Below, in pieces: positions 23,163-31,241 of a stretch of DNA of 34,360 nt. Each line of letters opens with the position of its first letter. The stretch's first letter is position 1. This stretch comes from Candidatus Falkowbacteria bacterium CG1_02_37_21. Its GTDB lineage: Bacteria > Patescibacteriota > Patescibacteriia > Patescibacteriales > UBA12465. The stretch spans positions 1 through 34,360 of the forward strand of contig MNUT01000014.1 in the NCBI GenBank assembly GCA_001871165.1, in the 5' to 3' direction. A program made the translations under genes and the position numbers. Under the pieces are notes generated by a model. That model was not told where the DNA came from. It saw only the letters and a list, made by a program, of their open reading frames with translations, and ran no database searches.

Positions 23163-24020
23163 TTATTTTCTCAAATATTCTTGCAAGGCCTCTTCCCATG
23201 ATCGCATTTTTTTGACTTTAGTATTTTTTAAAATAGAAAATTTGGGACGACGGGCCGCTCGCAAGAGATTTTCACTACGCACAGCTCTAATCGGGGCAGT
23301 AATTTTTTTTAAACGAAAGAGTTCTTTCACAGCGTCATACCAAGTTACCGGGCCCTGATTAACCAAATGATAAACACCATAGGGTTTTTCTAGTTCCCAT
23401 AATTGTCGTGTAGCTAGGGATAAATCCGGAGTATAGGTAAAGCAACTTAGCTCCTCATTAACAACCGTAAGCTCTTTTTTATTCTGAACCAAATCAAGCA
23501 TGATGTCAAAAAAACTGGGCTTAGCTTGCGGACTGGAACCACGCGGTCCAAACAGCTTAGAGGTTCTAATTAAATAATATTTTAAACCTGACTCAACGCG
23601 ACGTAAGATCTCTTGTTCGCCCTGGAACTTACTTTCTCCGTATTTATTAACCGGATTAGGCGTGTCCTCTTCCGTGAAGAATGTTTTATCCTCTGTTCCG
23701 GAAAAGACATAATCCGTAGAATAATGAATGAGGACAGCTTTCTGTTCAACGGCAATATCAGCCAATAAACCAGGGAAATAGGCATTTAATTTCATGGCTA
23801 ACTCATACTCTTCCTTGTTTTCGCATTGATCAACGGCATTATAAGCGGCGGCATTAATAATAATATTTGGCGCTATTTCCCGTACCTTGCTAATTAAAAC
23901 CTTAAAGTCTAAAAAATCTAAATCTTCCCTGTCTAAAGACACGACTTCATAATTCCCCGTTAACGATTTAGTTAATTGGGTGCCAAGATTACCTTGACCG
24001 CCGAGAATAAGAATTATCAT
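23163..24020 (-). CDS. rmlD: dTDP-4-dehydrorhamnose reductase
   Basis: A 285-residue short-chain dehydrogenase. It reduces dTDP-4-dehydro-L-rhamnose to dTDP-L-rhamnose with NAD(P)H, the last step of rhamnose donor synthesis. Nucleotide-binding loop ILGGQGNLGTQL at the N-terminus; INAAAYNAVDQCE, HYSTDYVFSGTE and the catalytic YGESK (YxxxK) are family hallmarks. Length is usual. rmlB and rmlC are not in this window, so the pathway is incomplete here. The -10 element at 24029-24037 predicts an mRNA beginning 2-3 nt before the ATG, so it may be leaderless. Confidence 0.92.
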   Translation of the reverse strand: MIILILGGQGNLGTQLTKSLTGNYEVVSLDREDLDFLDFKVLISKVREIAPNIIINAAAYNAVDQCENKEEYELAMKLNAYFPGLLADIAVEQKAVLIHYSTDYVFSGTEDKTFFTEEDTPNPVNKYGESKFQGEQEILRRVESGLKYYLIRTSKLFGPRGSSPQAKPSFFDIMLDLVQNKKELTVVNEELSCFTYTPDLSLATRQLWELEKPYGVYHLVNQGPVTWYDAVKELFRLKKITAPIRAVRSENLLRAARRPKFSILKNTKVKKMRSWEEALQEYLRK

Positions 24021-24028
24021 ATAATATT

Positions 24029-24037
24029 AGTATAGCA
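24029..24037 (-). promoter_or_regulatory. Candidate extended -10 promoter of the rmlD-rmlA-GT2 unit
   Basis: TGCTATACT on the minus strand, with TGn plus TATACT. Predicted transcription start is at about 24022-24023, next to the rmlD ATG at 24020. No convincing -35. Confidence 0.45.
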
Positions 24038-24064
24038 AATTTTAGAAATAAAAAAGAATATTAT

Positions 24065-24092
24065 AAAAAGACTGCCAAAAAACAGTCTTTTT
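24065..24092 (-). terminator. Intrinsic terminator after murF
   Basis: Perfect 10-bp stem AAAAAGACTG / CAGTCTTTTT with an 8-nt loop, U-rich in the minus-strand transcript. It lies 30 bp after the murF stop and closes the dcw-type operon. Confidence 0.85.
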
Positions 24093-24122
24093 TATTGAAA
24101 TAAACTATTAATAATTTAGATC

Positions 24123-25412
24123 TTATTTATCTGCCCACTCCACCCCTTGACGAACTAAAAGCTCTTCCGCTCGTTCCGGTTCGGCCATAATCTCCTTCAC
24201 TACTTTTTCTAAACGAACCCCCTGTGAGCCCTTAACTAATATAACATCACCAGCTTTTATCCTGTTCTGTAAAAATTGGCCGGCTTCAGCCGCTTTATCA
24301 AAATAAAAAATATAATCATCGGCTAAACCAGCCTCGGTAGCACCACGAATAATATCGCGAGAACGTTCCCCGACAGCAATCAAATGACTAACACCATTTT
24401 TAACAATTGCTTCACCTAAGCGACGATGCCCTTCTTCAGTATAAGAACCAATCTCCAACATATCACCCAAAACGGCATATTTAGTAGCGTTATCCTCCAC
24501 TTGAATTTTCCCTAAAATTTTTACAGCCGCTATGGCTGACTCCGGCGAAGAGTTATAAGTGTCATCAATAATAAAACTATGTTTCACGCCAGCGAGAATA
24601 TTCATGCGCCCCTTAGGCAAATAGAAATTACGTAAGGCATTAGCAACGTCAACCAAGTTCATATCAAAATAAATAGCCACGGCAGCCGCAGCTAAAGCCG
24701 CATAAATAGAAGTCTCAGATAAAACATGATCCATAAAGACCGGCACGATAGATCCACGATAATTCATCTTAAAATTAATTCCGGCTAACTCGTAATTCCC
24801 TTTATTAAAATTATAAACTATATCTTGGGCTCTTAAATCCGCCCCCTCTTGCAGGCCATAAGTCAAAACCTTAGCCTGACTAGCCGAAACCATGCTTCGA
24901 CTTAATTCATTATCATAATTCAAAATCGCTAAGCCTTGACTATTCACACTCTCAATTAAAATTTGCTTCTCTTTTTTAATATTCGCCACCGCACCAAAAT
25001 ATTCCAAATGCGAATAGCTAACACCCGTCACCAGACCCACGGTAGGCGAAACAATAGAAGTAAGATAAATCATATCGCCGGGACGATCTACTCCCATTTC
25101 TAAAATTAAGACCTGCGGATAATTTTTATCCTTAATTAAAATCAAAAACAAGGCCCGCCAAAAAATTAAAAACCAAACCCATAAATTACGTCCTGCCGAA
25201 GTAGCGCCAATGATCGTTAAAGGTAAACCAATTTCATTATTATAATTCTTTTGGCTCATTCTTACCGAATGCGAATCTTCTAGCACTTTATAGATCGCTT
25301 CCTTAGCACTAGTTTTACCTAAAGAACCGGTTACACCAATAATAGTCGGGTGATATCTTTTAAGTATCAAACGAGCCAAAAATTTTAATTTTTCTCCAAG
25401 AATTTTTCTCAT
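24123..25412 (-). CDS. murF: UDP-N-acetylmuramoyl-tripeptide--D-alanyl-D-alanine ligase
   Basis: A 429-residue Mur ligase. It joins D-Ala-D-Ala to the UDP-MurNAc-tripeptide in the cytoplasm, the last soluble step of peptidoglycan precursor synthesis. ATP loop GVTGSLGKTSAKE (about 26-38), then KNYNNEIGLPLTI and LEMGVDRPGDM. MurF-type motifs are DDTYNSSPES, LGDMLEIGSYTEEGHRRLG and LVKGSQGVRLEKVV. The short N-terminus lacks the separate substrate-recognition domain of E. coli MurF (452 aa), starting instead near the P-loop, and includes a hydrophobic stretch (LWVWFLIFWRALFLILI). It is 17 bp after the PBP gene. The hydrophobic segment could place it at the membrane. Confidence 0.9.
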   Translation of the reverse strand: MRKILGEKLKFLARLILKRYHPTIIGVTGSLGKTSAKEAIYKVLEDSHSVRMSQKNYNNEIGLPLTIIGATSAGRNLWVWFLIFWRALFLILIKDKNYPQVLILEMGVDRPGDMIYLTSIVSPTVGLVTGVSYSHLEYFGAVANIKKEKQILIESVNSQGLAILNYDNELSRSMVSASQAKVLTYGLQEGADLRAQDIVYNFNKGNYELAGINFKMNYRGSIVPVFMDHVLSETSIYAALAAAAVAIYFDMNLVDVANALRNFYLPKGRMNILAGVKHSFIIDDTYNSSPESAIAAVKILGKIQVEDNATKYAVLGDMLEIGSYTEEGHRRLGEAIVKNGVSHLIAVGERSRDIIRGATEAGLADDYIFYFDKAAEAGQFLQNRIKAGDVILVKGSQGVRLEKVVKEIMAEPERAEELLVRQGVEWADK

Positions 25413-25429
25413 AATTACCTAGACTTTTA

Positions 25430-27373
25430 TTATTTACGTGTTTTTGGTACCTGGTAGTATTTAAGCATATAGTCAGCAATCTCCGTCCATAACGGTAAAG
25501 CCGAACCCTCAGCATATGTTACGTCTTTAGGGGCATCAATCTTCGTTAACATCACAAAAGCCGGATCCTCAATAGGGGCAATACCAATAAAAGTATGGAT
25601 GTAGTCGTTAGCACTATAGCCGCCACGATTGGCTACTTGCGCCGTACCAGTCTTGCCACCGATATAATAACCATCAATATAAGCTTTCTGGGCATGACCG
25701 CTTTCTACCACATTAACTAGCATGGCTGACATTGTGGCGGCAGTTTTACTGCTTATTACCGGACGCACGGCTTTAGGCAATACAGTTTCCCTTTGATCGT
25801 CCCGAATAATCGCTTCCACTACATAAGGCTTCATTAAAACACCGTGATTAGCAATAGCTTGATAAGGCATAATCATCTGTAGCGGTGTGGCGGCAATTCC
25901 CTGACCAAAAGAAGCGGTAGCCGCGTCAATTTCCTTGACGTTGGAACCCAATAAATTATTAATGTTACCGCTACTCTCAGCACCGAGTTCAATACCGGTC
26001 TTCTCGCCAAAACCATAATTCTTCACATAATCGGCGAAGGTTTTAGTCCCTGCTTGATGCATAGCAAAAATAGCACCGGTGTTAAGAGAATATTCCAAAA
26101 CAGTATTCATATCTACCACACCATGCGGTCCGTGCGTAGAAAAATCAGCATTGCGAATCGGCTTGTTCCAACCCTTAATCATCATCTCGCCGGGATCAGT
26201 ATAAGTGGTAGAAGGTAATATTTTATCTTTATCAATAGCAATAGATAAGGTGACTGTTTTAAAAACCGAACCAGGCTCATATTGATATAATATCGCCGGA
26301 TTATTATAAACACTAATATCCTCAACTTCACTATAATTATTAGGATCAAAGGTCGGCTCGGAACACATAGCAATAATAGCCCCAGTCTGCGGATTCATAA
26401 CAATAACCGAGCCACCAGTAGCGTCATGTTTTTTCACCGCTTCTTTTAATTTTTGACAAGCAACAAATTCCACATTCCGATCAATAGTTAAGACTAAGTC
26501 CGAACCATCCACCGGTTTAACATACTCCCTATTATTAACGATGATAGTCTTACCGCCAGCGCTTTTCTCTGATTTCAAGGAGCCATACTGCCCAAACAAT
26601 TCATCATTAAAGAATTCTTCCAAACCATACTTTCCCGCGCCATCTCCGTTAGCATAACTAACAAAACCTAAAATATGGGAACCAATTTCATTATCGGGGT
26701 AATAACGATAACTTGTCATATTAAAATCAAAACCGGGAATTTTAATTATAGCTTCTGTCCCCGTCGCACCTTTGCGAACAACTTGATAATTTTTTAATTC
26801 CAAATCATCTGCCGTCACGGGCGTTGAAGTAGTAGAGGTTAAAAGAGAATAAAGTTTCAATAAATGTTCGGTATCCACTTTTTTATTATTTAAAGAATCA
26901 TACAAACTATCCGGCTTATCCAAATGTTTAACATAAGCGGAAACAATTTCTTCAACAGTACTAGAAGCAATAACGGGACTAGAACTAGCTTGAGTTTTTA
27001 ATTCTTCCTCTAAACGCGGCCTATCAAAAAATTCATATAACTTTTCTGCTAGCCAACGCGGATCAAGCACATCCTTGGGAATTGCATACAAAACGGCAAA
27101 ATCTTTACTGGTCGCTTCCGGATATAGTTTCTCCTGCCCGTTGACATTTTCTGTAAAATATATTTTACCGCGAACCGGTTTTAACTGACTGGAAACTTGC
27201 TGCTGGCTGGCGGCCATTGCCGTATATAAATCAACCTGCTTAATCTGCAGGCTGAATAGTTTATAAATTAAAGCTCCGGACAATAAAAAAACAAAAGCCG
27301 CAACCACTTGCCAGCGACCGCCGCTTATTTTATTTATCCCCGGACTATTTTTCTTTAAAGAATTACACCACAT
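25430..27373 (-). CDS. Class B penicillin-binding protein (FtsI/PBP2-type transpeptidase)
   Basis: A 647-residue DD-transpeptidase for peptidoglycan crosslinking. Membrane anchor at 21-42, then a dimerisation-type region from KPVRGKIYF, and the transpeptidase domain from about 300. Active-site motifs: S369-V-F-K372 (in EPGSVFKT), S429-L-N431 (YSLNTGA) and K574-T-G576 (GGKTGTAQ). All are intact. Its place directly after rsmH and an FtsL-like gene argues for the division-specific protein FtsI rather than an elongation PBP2. It is 46 bp from the FtsL-like gene. An insertion with Ser/Thr/Pro-rich low complexity (about 128-190) is unusual. Confidence 0.93.
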   Translation of the reverse strand: MWCNSLKKNSPGINKISGGRWQVVAAFVFLLSGALIYKLFSLQIKQVDLYTAMAASQQQVSSQLKPVRGKIYFTENVNGQEKLYPEATSKDFAVLYAIPKDVLDPRWLAEKLYEFFDRPRLEEELKTQASSSPVIASSTVEEIVSAYVKHLDKPDSLYDSLNNKKVDTEHLLKLYSLLTSTTSTPVTADDLELKNYQVVRKGATGTEAIIKIPGFDFNMTSYRYYPDNEIGSHILGFVSYANGDGAGKYGLEEFFNDELFGQYGSLKSEKSAGGKTIIVNNREYVKPVDGSDLVLTIDRNVEFVACQKLKEAVKKHDATGGSVIVMNPQTGAIIAMCSEPTFDPNNYSEVEDISVYNNPAILYQYEPGSVFKTVTLSIAIDKDKILPSTTYTDPGEMMIKGWNKPIRNADFSTHGPHGVVDMNTVLEYSLNTGAIFAMHQAGTKTFADYVKNYGFGEKTGIELGAESSGNINNLLGSNVKEIDAATASFGQGIAATPLQMIMPYQAIANHGVLMKPYVVEAIIRDDQRETVLPKAVRPVISSKTAATMSAMLVNVVESGHAQKAYIDGYYIGGKTGTAQVANRGGYSANDYIHTFIGIAPIEDPAFVMLTKIDAPKDVTYAEGSALPLWTEIADYMLKYYQVPKTRK

Positions 27374-27419
27374 AAAATCAAGTCAGCCAAAGCTCATCGT
27401 CGTCTTTAACGATACCGGC

Positions 27420-27761
27420 TTATTTCCTAGCCATGGCCAAATTACTAGCTGCCAAATATTCTACATTACCAATCGCCACCATATTTAATTCCGGTGTTCT
27501 AGCAGTTAAAGCATTATAAGACTGGGCCTGATTAACCGCTTCTTCTTTATCCAGATTATTACTCTGTAATTCCGCTACTTGTGTTTTTAAATTTCGTAAA
27601 ACAAAACCCTGAACCGTTAAGTGATTAATATTTACCAAATAAAATGAGCCCATTATCATAATCACGGCCAGCAAAGCGAAATTCACATACTTTAAATTTA
27701 AATTACGACGACTATCCGCCATATTTATTTTAATACTGTGACCGTTTACGATTTTAGTCAT
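27420..27761 (-). CDS. FtsL-like single-pass division protein
   Basis: A 113-residue protein: a short basic N-terminus, one membrane segment (about 28-46, VNFALLAVIMIMGSFYLVNI), then a short coiled-coil-like stretch (LRNLKTQVAELQSNNLDKEEAVNQAQ). Sequence similarity to FtsL is weak, as usual for this family, but size, topology and position between rsmH and ftsI match ftsL/ftsLB genes of dcw clusters. FtsL bridges the division proteins FtsQ, FtsB, FtsW and FtsI at the septum. A start further downstream is possible at the ATG of codon 14 (MADSRR). Confidence 0.75.
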   Translation of the reverse strand: MTKIVNGHSIKINMADSRRNLNLKYVNFALLAVIMIMGSFYLVNINHLTVQGFVLRNLKTQVAELQSNNLDKEEAVNQAQSYNALTARTPELNMVAIGNVEYLAASNLAMARK

Positions 27762-27830
27762 AGAATTTGATCTTACCCCAGTTCTAAGCGAACAAAAGGT
27801 ACTGCGCTACTAATTTAAAAATTATCTAAT

Positions 27831-28733
27831 TTAAACTTCTCGTTCTTCTCTTCTTAGCTCAGCGGCACGTAACTTAGCACTACGAGAACGAGGATTGGCA
27901 ATTATTTCTTCTTCCTGGGGAATAAGGGGACGTTTAGTTAGAATTAAGAGTTCCGGTGTATTTTTAAAAAATCTTTTTACAATTCTATCTTCACCGCTAT
28001 GAAAAGATACGAGAACTAAACGACCACCTGGCTTCAGAAGCGAAACCGCCTCGGGTAACGCAGCGATCAAAGCATCCAGTTCTCCATTAGTTTCCATCCG
28101 TAAAGCCTGAAAAATTTTGGTGGCGGGATGAATACGAGTCCGAAAGCGAAATGGTACAGCCTGCTCAATAATGGCAACTAATTCCGCCGTGGTCTTTATT
28201 CTCTTTTCATGACGGGCAGCGACAATAGCCTTAGCGATGTAATAAGACTGGCGCTCTTCTCCATATTCTCGGAAAATTCTGGTTAACTCCAAAAGAGAAT
28301 AATTATTGACAATATCTTCCGTGGCTACTGTACTATCTAGACCAAAGGCCATATTAAGCGGACGATCACCCTGAAAAGAAAAACCGCGTTCCTCGTCAGC
28401 CAACTGAGCTGAAGATAAACCTAAATCAAAGACAATACCATCAAACTTCTTCGCATCAGAAACATTATCCGCTACAATATCTTTTAAATTTTTAAAATTC
28501 CCCTCCGCAACAATAATATTTTTTAACTTTTTTGTTTTTATCTTGGCTCGCGTATTATTCAGAGCTAATTCATCCTGATCTATCGCTAAAATTTTACCGC
28601 TTGCACCAACCTTATCAGCTAAAGCGAAGGTATAACCACCACCCCCTAAAGTACAGTCAATAAAGTGACCACCGGTTTTAGGCTGCAAATATTCCAGGGC
28701 TTCCGGCATCAAAACTGGAATATGCTCATACAT
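27831..28733 (-). CDS. rsmH: 16S rRNA (cytosine1402-N4)-methyltransferase RsmH
   Basis: A 300-residue class I SAM-dependent methyltransferase (formerly MraW) that methylates the N4 of C1402 in the 16S rRNA decoding site. N-terminal HIPVLMPEALEYLQPK, SAM motif DCTLGGGGYTFAL, the second loop ILAIDQDELAL, FDLGLSSAQL, RTRIHPATKIFQALRM and LVSFHSGEDRIVKRFF are diagnostic. The length is normal. It starts 3 bp after mraZ, the universal order of bacterial dcw clusters, with an AGGA upstream (about 9 nt spacing) that could be a weak Shine-Dalgarno. Confidence 0.97.
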   Translation of the reverse strand: MYEHIPVLMPEALEYLQPKTGGHFIDCTLGGGGYTFALADKVGASGKILAIDQDELALNNTRAKIKTKKLKNIIVAEGNFKNLKDIVADNVSDAKKFDGIVFDLGLSSAQLADEERGFSFQGDRPLNMAFGLDSTVATEDIVNNYSLLELTRIFREYGEERQSYYIAKAIVAARHEKRIKTTAELVAIIEQAVPFRFRTRIHPATKIFQALRMETNGELDALIAALPEAVSLLKPGGRLVLVSFHSGEDRIVKRFFKNTPELLILTKRPLIPQEEEIIANPRSRSAKLRAAELRREEREV

Positions 28734-28736
28734 ATG

Positions 28737-29168
28737 TTAAATTCCTAAGTCTCCCATTTCCTCAGCAATCGCATTACTATTTTTTTCCGTCTCACTCTTA
28801 TATTTATTCCAAGCGGCGGCATCCCAAATCTCCAAATGATTATATAATCCTGCTACAATTATTTTTTTCTTTAAACCAGAGAACTGCCTAAGGTATTCCG
28901 GTAAAGTTATACGTCCCTGATTATCAAATTCCACATCCATCGCTCCGGCTAAAAGATGACGAGTAAAAGCTCGCGCCTTAGCCTGATTAATAGGTAGGGC
29001 CGCAAAGCGAGTAGCAATTTTTTTAAACTGTTCTTGAGAATACAAAAATAAACAGTTATCCAAACCCTTAGTAACAACTGCTCCCTTTTTTAAAATGACG
29101 CGAAACTTAGCGGGAATGGCTAAGCGTCCTTTATCATCAAGATTGTGACTGTATTCTCCAATGAACAT
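28737..29168 (-). CDS. mraZ: Transcriptional regulator MraZ
   Basis: A 143-residue protein with two SpoVT/AbrB-like MraZ repeats. The first is at the start (MFIGEYSHNLDDKGRLAIPAKFR) and the second near residue 76 (AMDVEFDNQGRITLPEYLRQF); each has the DxxGRxxxP core. MraZ proteins form rings and bind repeats upstream of their own operon, repressing dcw genes. I placed the start at 29168 because family members begin with MFxGEY; the frame stays open upstream to 29228 but adds an unconserved 20 residues. It has candidate boxes at 29213-29227 and is the first gene of the mraZ-rsmH-ftsL-PBP-murF run. Confidence 0.96.
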   Translation of the reverse strand: MFIGEYSHNLDDKGRLAIPAKFRVILKKGAVVTKGLDNCLFLYSQEQFKKIATRFAALPINQAKARAFTRHLLAGAMDVEFDNQGRITLPEYLRQFSGLKKKIIVAGLYNHLEIWDAAAWNKYKSETEKNSNAIAEEMGDLGI

Positions 29169-29212
29169 AATATTAAAATATATAGGAAGAGAAGACGACG
29201 ACAAGCAAACTT

Positions 29213-29227
29213 CACCACCTCTCCCCA
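29213..29227 (-). promoter_or_regulatory. Candidate MraZ-binding boxes in the mraZ leader
   Basis: On the minus strand: TGGGG, 5 nt, TGGTG, i.e. a 10-bp period like the TGGG-N5 repeats bound by E. coli MraZ. A related TGGTG lies in the promoter spacer at about 29256-29260. Two repeats just past the predicted transcription start fit autorepression. Confidence 0.4.
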
Positions 29228-29247
29228 CATTTCACCTTATGAGTATT

Positions 29248-29276
29248 ATTATACACCACCAGTCCCCTCGGGTCAA
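29248..29276 (-). promoter_or_regulatory. mraZ-rsmH-ftsL-PBP-murF operon promoter
   Basis: Minus strand: -35 TTGACC (29271-29276), exactly 17 bp, -10 TATAAT (29248-29253); predicted start near 29241, about 73 nt before the mraZ ATG. This is the closest match to the consensus in the window. Confidence 0.75.
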
Positions 29277-29315
29277 CATTATAATTTAAACTAAGATAAG
29301 CGAAAAAACAAAATA

Positions 29316-29343
29316 AAAGACCACTTTTCAACAAGTGGCCTTT
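29316..29343 (-). terminator. Intrinsic terminator of the cysS-tsaB unit
   Basis: In the minus-strand transcript an 11-bp stem (AAAGGCCACTT / AAGTGGTCTTT with one G-U pair), 6-nt loop, then TTTATTTTG. It lies 77 bp after the tsaB stop and 40 bp upstream of the mraZ -35. Confidence 0.75.
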
Positions 29344-29419
29344 GACATAAAAAATATTTTAGCAAAATTAAGATAAAGTTTTCAACAGTTACTGCACAGA
29401 TGATGCAAACTAAAAATAA

Positions 29420-29800
29420 CTATAATTTGAATTTTTTAGGCTTACCAATATCCGGATCACGATCATAAAATGGCTCCACCAAAGAATAAGAAGCAAATTT
29501 TTTACGGTGGGAACCCGACTCTTCCGCCTCCACAGGAATATTTAAAGCATAAGCTAAAGCGTTGGCCGTAATTACACCGATACGCAAAGAAGTAAAACTA
29601 CCGCCGCGATTAGCAACGACAATTTTTGTTATATCATTTAATTTTAATCTTTTTCTTTTTAATAAAGAATCAATAGCCGGCACCAATTTCTCTCCCTGCT
29701 GTCGCGGCGCTTGAATAATTTTCTGTGCTACTAACTCAGTACCATCATTAAGAGCAATCGTCATTTGATCGGCAGAAACTGTATTAATATAAAGAGTCAT
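29420..29800 (-). CDS. tsaB: TsaB-like tRNA t6A biosynthesis protein, short form
   Basis: A 126-residue ASKHA-fold protein that would partner TsaD and TsaE in adding threonylcarbamoyl to A37 of ANN-reading tRNAs. Recognised by LYINTVSADQMTIALND, LLKRKRLKLNDITKIVVANRGGSFTSLRIGV and ANALAYALNIPV, which align with the GPGSFTGLRIGVATAKGLA region of TsaB. Standard TsaB is about 220-230 residues; here only the first half, which carries the TsaD-contacting surface, remains. The stop follows a basic tail (KPKKFKL), with no sign of a frameshifted remainder downstream. It is 12 bp after cysS. Confidence 0.85.
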   Translation of the reverse strand: MTLYINTVSADQMTIALNDGTELVAQKIIQAPRQQGEKLVPAIDSLLKRKRLKLNDITKIVVANRGGSFTSLRIGVITANALAYALNIPVEAEESGSHRKKFASYSLVEPFYDRDPDIGKPKKFKL

Positions 29801-29812
29801 GATAAGGGTAAA

Positions 29813-31222
29813 CTAAATCTTTTTTGTTAAGCGATAAGTCTCGGCACTATCTTCCATAATATAGCCACGACTGTCTATCTCCTGCCGAAGACGATCCGCT
29901 TCAGCCCAATCCTTCGCTTCGCGCGCCTTCTGACGATCTAACACTAATTCTTTTACTTCCGCAGGAAGTTCCTCTAACTTTATATCAGCAGCCACAAAAT
30001 TTTTAGCTTTATCTAGGTCCAAGCCTAAAACTTTATCAAAATCTAAAATGGTAGCCAATTTATCTGCCGCGCTCAACTTTGCTTTCATCACCATAGACAC
30101 TAAAGCCAAGGCTTTAGGTAAATTAAGATCATCATTAATAACCGTCAAAAATTCCTGCCTTAATTTATTATCAAGCACTCCTACTTCATTACCTAGACTT
30201 GCTACCTGACTGAATAAACTATTTAAGCCCAGTGCCGCCTGCTTTAAGCCCGCTTCGCTATACTCCATCGGCTTACGATAATGAATTTGCAGGGCGGCGA
30301 AACGATAAGCGAGCGGATTAATTCCCTTCTGAATTAAAACATTATTAAGAGTTAAAAAATTATCGGCACTCTTAGCCATTCTTTTGCCACCGCTAATATT
30401 TAAGAAGGCGCCATGTAACCAATAATTAAAAAACTTATGACCAGTCGCAGCCTCTGACTGAGCAATTTCATTAGTATGGTGAATATTAATATGATCAACA
30501 CCGCCGCAATGAATATCTAATTGCTTATCTAAAAATTTCATGCTCATCGCCGAACATTCAATATGCCAACCGGGAAAACCTATTCCCCAAGGCGAATCCC
30601 ATTCCATCTGCCTCTTTGCGTCAACGGGAGAAAATTTCCACAAAGCAAAATCCGTAGGGTTTTTCTTTTCCGGATTTTTTTCAATACGCGCCCCCTCCTT
30701 TAAATCGGCTAAAGGCAAATGACTAAGTTTATTATAATCCGGCACCAAACTGGTATCAAAATACAGACCATCGCTAGTCTTATAAACAAAGCCCTTCTCT
30801 TCCAAAGTTTGGATGAGCTTAATCTGTTCGGGAATATTATCGGTCGCCTTACACCAGACACTTGGCTCTAAAATATTTAAAGCAATTAAATCTTTTTTGA
30901 AAGAGTCGGCATAAAAAGCCGCAATATCCCAAGCACTTTTCCCTTCCCGCGTTGCCCCTTTTTCCATTTTATCTTCGCCCATATCCATATCACCCACTAA
31001 ATGACCGACATCCGTAATATTCATGACTTGTTTAACTTTGTAATCGTTAAACTCCAGAATACGTCGCAAAAAATCCTCAAACAAATAAGCTCGCAGATTA
31101 CCGATATGAGCGTAATTGTAAACTGTCGGACCACAAGTATATAAACCAACCGAGCCCTTAACAATTGGCTTGAATTCTTCTTTTTGGCGGCTAAGAGTGT
31201 TGTATAAAAATAAAGGGGCCAT
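29813..31222 (-). CDS. cysS: Cysteinyl-tRNA synthetase
   Basis: A 469-residue class I synthetase charging tRNA-Cys. HIGH motif as AHIGN, KMSKS motif as KRMAKSADNF, and zinc/cysteine-binding residues in YTCGPTVYNYAH, GWHIECSAMS and HHTNEIAQSEA. The length is typical (460-470). The frame continues upstream to 31348, but that part overlaps the preceding gene, and CysRS proteins start shortly before LYNTLSRQKEEF, so the ATG at 31220-31222 is preferred. It is 19 bp after the calcium-repeat protein gene and 12 bp before tsaB. The C-terminal part is helical and tRNA-binding. Confidence 0.95.
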   Translation of the reverse strand: MAPLFLYNTLSRQKEEFKPIVKGSVGLYTCGPTVYNYAHIGNLRAYLFEDFLRRILEFNDYKVKQVMNITDVGHLVGDMDMGEDKMEKGATREGKSAWDIAAFYADSFKKDLIALNILEPSVWCKATDNIPEQIKLIQTLEEKGFVYKTSDGLYFDTSLVPDYNKLSHLPLADLKEGARIEKNPEKKNPTDFALWKFSPVDAKRQMEWDSPWGIGFPGWHIECSAMSMKFLDKQLDIHCGGVDHINIHHTNEIAQSEAATGHKFFNYWLHGAFLNISGGKRMAKSADNFLTLNNVLIQKGINPLAYRFAALQIHYRKPMEYSEAGLKQAALGLNSLFSQVASLGNEVGVLDNKLRQEFLTVINDDLNLPKALALVSMVMKAKLSAADKLATILDFDKVLGLDLDKAKNFVAADIKLEELPAEVKELVLDRQKAREAKDWAEADRLRQEIDSRGYIMEDSAETYRLTKKI

Positions 31223-31241
31223 AGATTTAAATTTGCATAAA

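Noticed and set aside
22936-23199. 87-codon minus-strand frame covering the rmlD/rmlA junction
   Set aside because: Overlaps both clear genes in another frame and shows no domain.
29169-29228. 20-codon N-terminal extension of mraZ
   Set aside because: It covers the candidate MraZ boxes and lies in the predicted leader; MraZ family starts match MFIGEY at 29168.
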